Assembly: GCA_964397015.1 (NCBI GenBank)
Contig: CAYNHL010000065.1
Location: 1 to 20,467, forward strand
From: MADRE2 sp964397015
GTDB taxonomy: Bacteria > Desulfobacterota > Desulfobacteria > Desulfobacterales > Desulfobacteraceae
Reading direction: 5' to 3'
DNA length: 20,467 nt
In this document: positions 14,035 to 20,467 of the stretch, piece by piece
Layout of the letters: every line of letters begins with the position of its first letter
How positions within the stretch are numbered: the first letter of the stretch is position 1
Program-made: the position numbers and the translations under genes
Notes under the pieces: model-generated
Told to the model about the DNA's origin: nothing
Database searches by the model: none
Seen by the model: the letters and a program-made list of their open reading frames with translations, nothing else

Positions 14035-14823
14035 TCAATAAAGCCCGGCCTTAAAGTCCGGTTTTCGTTTTTCAAGGAACGCCCGGGTGCCTTCTGCCGC
14101 ATCTTCGCTGGCCATGCAGATGCCAAAACAGTCATTTTCAATTTTACAGCCGGTGGCAAGATCTGCGCGGGTGCCGTACTGAATGGCCTCCTTGGCTGCT
14201 CTCAGGGCGACCCGTCCTTTAAGAGCCATGTTTTTTGCAGTTTTCATTACATCGTCCATGAGAGTGTCAGGCGGGCATATTTTATTGACAATGCCGTAGT
14301 CCAGTGCCTGGGTTGCGGTAATTGTCTTACCGGTAAAGATGAGTTCGCTGGCCCGGTTGGTGCCTGCCAGGCGGGCTAACCGCTGGGTTCCGCCGAATCC
14401 GGGAATCAGGCCGAGGGTGATTTCAGGCAGCCCGAATACGGCATTTTCACTGGCATAGATAAAGTCGCATACAAGTGCAGCCTCTGTACCTCCTCCAAGG
14501 GCATATCCGTTGACGGCTGCAATGACTGGAATGGGGAGGGATTCAAGCCGCCCCAGGACATCCTGGCCCTTTTTTGAAAAATGCTTTCCCTTGAGGGCAT
14601 CCATGGCGGATAATTCTGAAATATCCGCACCAGCGACAAAAGCCTTTTCCCCTGCACCTGTCAGAACGAGCACTTTGATACTCTCGTCGTTTTCGATCTG
14701 GTCCACGGCCTGGCTGAATTCGGTCAAAAGGTCATTGTTCAGTGCATTCAGCGCCTTGGGCCGGTTGAAGCTCAGGATGGCGATATCTTCTTTGATCTCA
14801 AGGATTAAATTTTCAAACGGCAT
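14035..14823 (-). CDS. Enoyl-CoA hydratase (crotonase family)
   Basis: Predicted to hydrate the double bond of a short trans-2-enoyl-CoA in beta-oxidation or related routes. The 262-residue length is typical. The oxyanion-hole segments AFVAGADISEL and GYALGGGTEAAL are present. Both catalytic glutamates are in place: Glu114 in GGGTE and Glu134 in GLPEITLGLIPGFGG. It is therefore likely an active hydratase rather than a degenerate crotonase. The ATG at 14823 is chosen because AAAGGAG lies about 8 bases upstream; the frame extends 16 codons further to 14871, but that would overlap the amidase gene. It sits 22 bases after the amidase in the same operon, an unrelated metabolic neighbour. Confidence 0.92.
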   Translation of the reverse strand: MPFENLILEIKEDIAILSFNRPKALNALNNDLLTEFSQAVDQIENDESIKVLVLTGAGEKAFVAGADISELSAMDALKGKHFSKKGQDVLGRLESLPIPVIAAVNGYALGGGTEAALVCDFIYASENAVFGLPEITLGLIPGFGGTQRLARLAGTNRASELIFTGKTITATQALDYGIVNKICPPDTLMDDVMKTAKNMALKGRVALRAAKEAIQYGTRADLATGCKIENDCFGICMASEDAAEGTRAFLEKRKPDFKAGLY

Positions 14824-14845
14824 TTTATATTCTCCTTTATTCAGT

Positions 14846-16615
14846 TTATAGTTGTTGAGGATTTGTGGCATTTATATATTTCTCGATGCCGTCGGTAATG
14901 CTGTTGACCAGGGCCTTCTGGTAGGATGCCGACACAAGTCTTTTGCATTCAGTACTGTTGCTGATGAATGAAGTTTCAATCAAAATGGAAGGCATGCGGG
15001 CCCCTAAAAGTACATAAAAAGGGGCCTGCTTGACGCCTAAGTCATTCACCCCTGAATATTTTTTCTGCATTCCCGCAACAAGACAAGAATGGACATCAGT
15101 GGCCAGGCGGCTGGATTCCTTGATTTTGGCATTTTTCATCAGGTCGTTGAGAATGGTTTCAAGATCTGAAATATTCTTCTTGGAGGTGGCATTCTCCCTT
15201 GCGGCGACGGCAATGGCTTTTTCATCCGTTGCCAGGTTGAGAAAATAGGTTTCGATCCCTTTGAGCTTCCTGTTTTTGGACGCGTTGCTGTGAAGGGATA
15301 TGAACAGGTCGGCTTTTCTGGTATTGGCAATGGCGGTGCGCTCTTCAAGTGTCAGGTACTTATCTGTCCCCCGGGTCAGCAGTACAGTGCAGTTCAGCCT
15401 GTGCTGGAGGGAGTAGGCCAGTTTTTTGGCCATTTCAAGCACTAAGTCTTTTTCCCAGACACCTTTCAAGTATCCAGGCGCACCAGGATCTTTTCCACCA
15501 TGGCCGGGATCGATCACAATGGTTTTCACGTTCAGCGCCAGCTGCCTTGCAATGTCAGATGACATCAGGTTGTCCGTAGTGATCCGGGAGGGTTTCACAG
15601 GTGGCTGGGTTTGGGCCACAGCTTCTGTGTCACCTAAGGCCTTTCCGTTGGCGTCTGTTCCCCATACATCAATCACGATTCTGAAAGGATCTTTCAACGA
15701 AAAAATTTTATAGTTGTCAAAGGATTTTATATCCACGACCACGCGAACTGTATGCGATGTATACTGGCCGGCCCTGGTCTGTTTGAGAAGGTTGTCGTTA
15801 ATCGGGGTGTGTTCGGGTACGTTTTTGTCCAGCCTGGTTTTTTCAATATCCACATAGAGCCTTTGAAAAGGAACGTTGATGGATGGATCGCGTTTGAGCA
15901 GCCGGTGGGTGTAGGGCCGTTCATCTTCGGCATCGATAACGATCCTGGTGTACTCGGGATTGGACCAGAACCGCAGGTCGGTTATCATGGTGTCGGTGGT
16001 CGGTGGGACCGAGGGAGTTTGAGGACTCGGAACAGTTATCCCTGCAAGGGGGTGCTCTTTGTCTTCCGGTTCTTGAAGCTCTTCTTCCGGCGGCTGGGGT
16101 GGAATATCTTTTTTTGTCAGCCGCTTGGTGGATTTCTTTTGCACTATTTGGTCTGTATCTTTTTTTGCTGAATCCCTGGCGGCCGGCGGGTCGGGGGCCG
16201 GAGCAACCGGAGCCATTGCCTTCAACTGGCGCTCTGACCGGTACCTGTATGCGCTGGAGGGGTATTTCTGGATCAGCCGGTTGAACAGGTCAATGGAATG
16301 GGCCTGGTCTGTAGGATTCCCCGAGATTTTATACAGCCTGTCATAGAGCTGGGCTGCCTTGTACATGCCGGCAGGCGCCCAGGAGTTTGTCGGGAACTTG
16401 CGGTAAACATCCTGGTATTTTTCTATACACCTGACCCATGAGGAATGGTACTTAATCTGCCGGGTGCTGTTCCGCAGTTCTTTGTAACAGGCGTCTGCGG
16501 CAAGGTACTGCCTTTTGGCAGATGATGCTTCAGCCTGGGCTGTCCAGAAAATGCATCCTGACAGAAAAATGAAAGCAAAAAAAAATGTGTATCTGGAAAC
16601 AGGTGAATTTGCCAT
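14846..16615 (-). CDS. N-acetylmuramoyl-L-alanine amidase (TPR-like, AMIN and Amidase_3 domains)
   Basis: A 589-residue exported cell-wall hydrolase that cleaves the amide bond between muramic acid and the peptide stem. The N terminus is hydrophobic and includes LSGC (18-21), a lipobox-like motif, though an ordinary signal peptidase site after AQA is also possible. Residues 33-132 resemble the helical repeat region of YbgF/CpoB-type proteins. A low-complexity, proline-rich linker follows (about 135-205). The AMIN domain is at about 208-320. The Amidase_3 domain (about 363-582) carries zinc ligands His372, Glu388 and His442 and catalytic Glu547 (ILIETSFISN). It follows mutS by two bases. Confidence 0.93.
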   Translation of the reverse strand: MANSPVSRYTFFFAFIFLSGCIFWTAQAEASSAKRQYLAADACYKELRNSTRQIKYHSSWVRCIEKYQDVYRKFPTNSWAPAGMYKAAQLYDRLYKISGNPTDQAHSIDLFNRLIQKYPSSAYRYRSERQLKAMAPVAPAPDPPAARDSAKKDTDQIVQKKSTKRLTKKDIPPQPPEEELQEPEDKEHPLAGITVPSPQTPSVPPTTDTMITDLRFWSNPEYTRIVIDAEDERPYTHRLLKRDPSINVPFQRLYVDIEKTRLDKNVPEHTPINDNLLKQTRAGQYTSHTVRVVVDIKSFDNYKIFSLKDPFRIVIDVWGTDANGKALGDTEAVAQTQPPVKPSRITTDNLMSSDIARQLALNVKTIVIDPGHGGKDPGAPGYLKGVWEKDLVLEMAKKLAYSLQHRLNCTVLLTRGTDKYLTLEERTAIANTRKADLFISLHSNASKNRKLKGIETYFLNLATDEKAIAVAARENATSKKNISDLETILNDLMKNAKIKESSRLATDVHSCLVAGMQKKYSGVNDLGVKQAPFYVLLGARMPSILIETSFISNSTECKRLVSASYQKALVNSITDGIEKYINATNPQQL

Positions 16616-16617
16616 GT

Positions 16618-19285
16618 TCAGTTTGACAGCTTTTGTTGTAGATCATTTAGTATATTCAACGCCTCTACAGGTGTAATAGAGGAAATATCAATTTTTTTCA
16701 ATATCTGTATAAGGGATTGTGCCTGATTTTGTTCAAATAAATCCATCTGTGCCTGTTTTTTTTTGTCAAAGCCTGTTTCCGGTTGCCGGATTTGGTGATC
16801 GGTATCCGGAAAAGGCGTTTGTTCATGGCTGCTCTCAATCCGCCGCAAAACCTTTTTAGCCTTGTCAATGACCTGGTCAGGCACACCTGCCAGCCGGGCT
16901 ACCTGGATGCCGTAACTTTTGTTGGTGCCTCCTTTGACCAGCTGGCGCAAAAATACAATGTTGTCATTGAATTCCTTTACAGCAATATTGAAATTTTTAA
17001 CCCTGGGTTTGATCCCCTCGAGTTCGGTCAATTCATGGTAATGTGTGGCAAAAAGGGTCTTTACCCCTTTTTTATCCAGGTCGTGCAGATAATCGACAAT
17101 GGCCCAGGCAATGCTCATGCCGTCATAGGTGCTGGTGCCCCTCCCGATTTCATCCAGGATGACAAGGCTGTTTCGGGTGGCGTTATTGACAATGTTTGCG
17201 GTCTCTTCCATTTCCACCATAAAGGTACTCTGGCCGGATGCCAGGTTGTCCAGTGCGCCTACTCTCGTGAATATCCGGTCTACGATACAGCAGGCCGCCC
17301 TGGCTGCCGGGACAAAAGAGCCGATCTGTGCCATCAGGACGGTCAGTGCAACCTGCCGCAGCACTGTCGACTTGCCTGCCATGTTCGGTCCGGTGATGAG
17401 CAGGATCTGGTGATCAGTATTGTCCAGGTGGATCGTGTTTGGAACATAGCGTTCACCGGTAATCAGTTTCTCGACCACCGGGTGCCGGCCGTCTTCTATG
17501 TGGATGGACTGATCCCTTGTGATCAAAGGCCGTGTGTAGTAATTTTCTTCTGCAACCTGGGCAAGGCCCGCCAGGACATCGACCCGGGCTATGAAAGCCG
17601 CCATTTCGAGAATGGACCGGGTGCATTTAACCACGTGGTCCCTGATTTCACAGAAAATCTGGTATTCAAGTGCATTGCGTTTTTCCTGGGCATTGAGAAT
17701 TTTCAGTTCAACTTCTTTCATCTCTTCGGTTATGAAACGCTCGGCATTGACCAGGGTCTGTTTTCTAATATAGCCTTCTGGCACCCTGGATGCCTGGGTT
17801 TTCGACACCTCTATAAAATAGCCGAAGACTTTGTTGTATTTGATTTTCAGGGAAGACAGCCCGGTTTTCTCCTTTTCCTGGCGTTCGGCCCTGGCGATCC
17901 AGGATTTTCCGTCACTGGAGATATCGATGAGTTCATCGAGGTCGGCCTGGTAGCCTTTGTTGATGATGCGGCCCTCGTTGAGGAGATGGCCGGCATCCGG
18001 CCGGATGGCCCGGTGAATGAGATCGGACAGGCCTGAAAGTTCGTTTTGCATCTCGCCTGTATTTTTGATTACAATCCCGTTAAGGTACGGGGTGGAAAAC
18101 TGACCAAGTGNNNNNNNNNNAATCCGGAAGCTGCTGCAGGGAATTTTTCAAAAATACAAGGTCCCTGGCGTTGCCATGCCCCATGGAAATCCTGCCGCCG
18201 AGTCTTTCGAGGTCATAAACAGATTTTAAGCAGGCCTGGATGGTCTTGCGTACATGAGGCAATTTTGTAAGTTCATTTATACTGTCCAGCCTTTCCTGGA
18301 TTTTGTTTTCCCTTATCAGCGGGTAGCGGATCCATGATTTGAGCAGCCTGCTTCCCATGGCTGTCACTGTTTTGTCCAGTATATCGCAAAGGGATCCTTT
18401 GATCGATCCGGACTGCATGTTTGCAAGCAGTTCGAGATTTCTGCAGGACCGGTTGTCAACGAGCAGGTACTGGTCAAGTTCATAGGCCGTGATACCGAAG
18501 ATATGCTCGGTCTCGCGCATCTGCGTTTCCTGGACATAGGCTATAACGGCACCTGCCGCACTTATGCCGGCTTCCAGGTTTTCGCACCCGAATCCTTCCA
18601 GGCTCCGGGTCTTGAATTTTTCAGCCAGTTTTTTGCGTGCATCGTCCGGGTTGAAGCAGCTGTTGTCAAGGTAGGTGATCTGCCGGTCGCCAAAGGACTT
18701 TATGATGGAGCGGTAAACAGGGTCTTTTTGAAATGACGATGGCAGGAGGATTTCATTGGGAGCGATCCTCAGGGCTTCGTCGATCAGGCGGGCCGGAATT
18801 CGGTGCCTGTCGGCAGGAACCTGGGTTGTTTTGAACGTACCTGTTGAAATATCCAGAAAGGCTATTCCCGCATGATCCCTTACCCGGCTGACAGCAAGCA
18901 AAAAATTGTTTGATGTGCTGTCCAGCAGGGTTTCGTTCAGGATCATCCCGGGTGTCACGACCCGGACCACCTCTCTTTTGACCAGACCTTTTGCTTCGGA
19001 TGCATCTTCCGTCTGTTCACAGACGGCCACCTTGCAGCCGTTTTCAATGAGCCTCGAGATATATGAATCAGCTGATTTCACCGGTACCCCGCACATGGGG
19101 ATGGGTTCCGCATCGTTCTTGTTTCTCGAGGTAAGGGCTATTTCCAGTATGGAGGCAGCCTTGACGGCATCATCCATGAACATTTCATAAAAATCCCCCA
19201 TCCGGTAGAACAAAATGGTATCGGGATAATTTTTCTTGATGGCCAGGTACTGGTCCATCATGGGCGTATTTTTTCTTGTGCTCAT
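16618..19285 (-). CDS. mutS: DNA mismatch repair protein MutS (interrupted by an assembly gap)
   Basis: The ATPase that recognises mismatches and recruits MutL. The N-terminal part (19285 to 18121, 388 codons) has the mismatch-reading Phe-x-Glu motif at Phe32-Tyr-Glu34 (MGDFYEMF). The C-terminal part (18110 to 16618) has Walker A GPNMAGKST near 17391-17365 and Walker B VILDEIGRGTSTYDG near 17163. The two parts lie in different frames only because the ten Ns (18111-18120) do not preserve the frame. Reading back from the C-terminal part, the frame stays open to the Ns (LGQFSTPYLNGIVIKNTGEM). The sum of about 888 residues is normal for MutS. The gene is probably intact in the organism. No strong ribosome binding site precedes the ATG, which lies 18 bases after the LapA-like gene. 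Confidence 0.93.
18111..18120. other. Assembly gap (ten Ns) inside mutS
   Basis: A run of exactly ten Ns, usually a placeholder of arbitrary length. To join the flanking MutS frames, the missing segment must be a multiple of three bases. Conservation of the surrounding region suggests only a few codons are missing. Confidence 0.95.
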
Positions 19286-19303
19286 GAACTGCCGGGAAAA
19301 AGG

Positions 19304-19741
19304 CTATTGGCTCTTGTTCTGGGCTGTATCGTCCCCTGTCTGGTCATCCTCTTTTTTTTCATTGGTTTGTGCCGGAATTTCAGGCTGCCTGGATTCAGTC
19401 TGTTTTTTAATGTATGGATCGTTGACATAGACTTCAAGCTGGGTTCTCAATGATGAAATCTGGGCTGCGTGGGAATCTATGGTTTTGTTCAAAGCCCTGA
19501 TCGTTTTTTTGGATCTGATTTTGGATGAAAGTCCCATGTAGCCTGCAATGATGAGTCCTAAAACAAAGCAGATACCCAAATACACGATGTTGGCAAGTTC
19601 TGTGAAAGTCCACTGCCATGAGCTTATTTTAAGATCTATTGTAAAGGAATGGGGAGTGAAAAAATAGGCCTTGTTCTGATATATCAAAAGTCCTAAAAAA
19701 ATAAGTATAACCAGCCACAGGAAAAATTTTACTTTTTTCAT
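19304..19741 (-). CDS. LapA-domain (DUF1049-like) inner-membrane protein
   Basis: A 145-residue membrane protein. Two membrane helices (about residues 5-24 and 48-72) enclose a short periplasmic loop. A basic segment and a likely coiled coil follow at about 75-108 (SSKIRSKKTIRALNKTIDSHAAQISSLRTQLEV), and then a charged, disordered tail. This layout matches LapA/YciS-like proteins that help regulate LPS assembly, although the match here is by architecture rather than by clear motifs. It is the first gene of the minus-strand operon. A GGAG ribosome binding site lies about 9 bases before the ATG. Confidence 0.7.
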   Translation of the reverse strand: MKKVKFFLWLVILIFLGLLIYQNKAYFFTPHSFTIDLKISSWQWTFTELANIVYLGICFVLGLIIAGYMGLSSKIRSKKTIRALNKTIDSHAAQISSLRTQLEVYVNDPYIKKQTESRQPEIPAQTNEKKEDDQTGDDTAQNKSQ

Positions 19742-19790
19742 TACATCGCTCCACTAATTGAGGTTTTGTTCATGTAAATCATTTGGTCCG

Positions 19791-19819
19791 ATCATAGATC
19801 AACTAATTTTTTTTTTCAA
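19791..19819 (-). promoter_or_regulatory. Sigma70-like promoter of the lapA-mutS-amidase operon
   Basis: On the minus strand TTGAAA (19819-19814) and TATGAT (19796-19791) are spaced by exactly 17 bases. The start of transcription would be near 19784, about 43 bases before the ATG. The A-run between the boxes may increase activity as an UP-like or bent spacer. Confidence 0.6.
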
Positions 19820-19838
19820 TTCATCTTTTTTCAATTCA
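19811..19838. repeat. Short tandem repeat overlapping the -35 region
   Basis: TTTTTTCAATTCA occurs at 19811-19823 and again at 19826-19838, a 13-base repeat with a 15-base period. Each copy supplies a potential TTGAAA -35 box on the minus strand. Confidence 0.6.
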
Positions 19839-19871
19839 ATTGATTCAAGGCATTATTAAAGATCCAGGGTG

Positions 19872-20420
19872 TCACATAAAGACCGGATGGATCAGATTCA
19901 CCTTTTCCCTGTCAGTGAACAGGGTCCAGTCCATTGTATCGGCCGGGATGTCACATGCCAGTTCTGCAAAGGTTATATGCAGATGAGGGGCGAGCCTTTT
20001 GCCACCTGTATCGGCGATAATTGCAACCGGCTGGCCTTTTTTGACCGGTACCCGGCAACCAAGCCCGGGTGCCGGTGTGGTATGGGCCAGGACAGATACC
20101 ATGCGGGATCTTTTATCGCTGCAGTGTTCGATTACAATGGATGTGCCGAGAAGATCCCTGCAGATATGCAGGATGATCCCGTCATCAAAGGCAGGAACCT
20201 TGTCCCCGGCTTCAAGGGATCTGACAGCACCCAGGCGGTCCAGGTAATATATGATATCCACTCCTTCGTGGGGTGTGGGGCGAAAGCCTTTGTCATGCCA
20301 CCATTTCCGGCTGCTGTTGAATAGCATGCCGGGGTGAAAGCACCAGCATTCAAAACCGGAGTCAGGCAGGCGGTTCAGATATGCAATACGGTCAAGAAAT
20401 GCTTTAAATGTCGATTTCAT
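19872..20420 (-). CDS. Peptidase M23 (LytM-like) family protein
   Basis: A 182-residue protein with the metal-binding layout of M23 endopeptidases. His51 and Asp55 lie in HEGVD. His113 lies in VLAHT, and His146 and His148 in APHLHITF. Between them is the usual VKKGQPVAIIADTGG turn, corresponding to the V-x-x-G-Q-x-I-x-x-x-G-x-T-G segment. M23 enzymes cut peptidoglycan cross-links, but this protein has no signal peptide or membrane helix, so it may act inside the cell, be moonlighting or be exported by another route. Its ATG overlaps the stop of the upstream gene (ATGA), so the two are probably coupled. No ribosome binding site of note is seen. Confidence 0.72.
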   Translation of the reverse strand: MKSTFKAFLDRIAYLNRLPDSGFECWCFHPGMLFNSSRKWWHDKGFRPTPHEGVDIIYYLDRLGAVRSLEAGDKVPAFDDGIILHICRDLLGTSIVIEHCSDKRSRMVSVLAHTTPAPGLGCRVPVKKGQPVAIIADTGGKRLAPHLHITFAELACDIPADTMDWTLFTDREKVNLIHPVFM

Positions 20421-20467
20421 TGTGCGGCAAGGATTATCCTGTGCCCCATCAGGTTGATATCTTCAAT
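20417..20467 (-). CDS. C-terminal end of an unidentified gene (partial)
   Basis: The last 16 codons of a gene entering from the right edge, ending IEDINLMGHRIILAAQ. Its TGA overlaps the ATG of the M23-type gene. This junction is why I accept the frame; the product cannot be identified from so few residues. Confidence 0.5.
   Translation of the reverse strand: MEDINLMGHRIILAAQ

Noticed and set aside
16783..18036. 417-codon plus-strand frame opposite mutS
   Set aside because: It is the mirror of the mutS coding strand, which has clear family motifs; the plus-strand product resembles nothing.

Overview
The window looks like a chromosomal segment of a Gram-negative, anaerobic Desulfobacterota (delta-proteobacterium), most likely a sulfate reducer of the Desulfobacteraceae type. 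This is inferred from a stand-alone heptose adenylyltransferase and a LapA-type membrane protein (both typical of LPS-bearing cells), an F0-only ATP synthase cluster (atpZ-atpI-atpB-atpE) with no F1 genes beside it, a TRAP carboxylate transporter next to an acyl-CoA ligase, and overall gene style. No rRNA, tRNA, CRISPR array or transposase was seen. A run of ten Ns at 18111-18120 is an assembly gap inside mutS.

Layout. 2-151 is the tail of an AMP-forming acyl-CoA ligase. 314-3219 is a tight TRAP transporter operon (dctP, dctQ, dctM), closed by a strong bidirectional terminator shared with a convergent orphan response regulator (3363-3920, minus). From 3921 to 4970 there is about 1 kb without a convincing gene. 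It holds two copies, in opposite orientation, of a long palindromic repeat (about 4131-4319 and 4673-4809), the most unusual structure in the window. 4971-7595 is a plus-strand run: a four-helix membrane protein, a nitrilase-family amidase, the heptose-1-phosphate adenylyltransferase and PgeF/YfiH, the last three overlapping by 11 bases at each junction. 7781-9454 is the F0 cluster, ended by a 16-bp perfect terminator hairpin.

9739-11448 is a three-gene unit with its own promoter-like sequence: a PilZ-like protein, an unknown 111-residue protein, and a ParA-family ATPase carrying an N-terminal zinc ribbon. A membrane sensor histidine kinase (HAMP-GAF-HisKA-HATPase, 11507-13552) follows and overlaps the convergent ACT-domain gene. 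The minus-strand run 19741 to 13540 (lapA-like, mutS, cell-wall amidase, enoyl-CoA hydratase, double ACT protein) looks like one operon with small gaps and a good sigma70-type promoter at 19791-19819. At the right edge lies a minus-strand M23-type peptidase homologue, translationally coupled (ATGA) to a gene that runs off the window.

Functionally the window is mostly housekeeping and envelope biology: carboxylate uptake, heptose activation for LPS, peptidoglycan editing and hydrolysis, ion-driven ATP synthesis, mismatch repair and fatty-acid or aromatic-acid CoA chemistry. The parts most worth following up are the paired palindromic elements, the zinc ribbon-ParA/PilZ unit, and the ion-binding residues of the c subunit.
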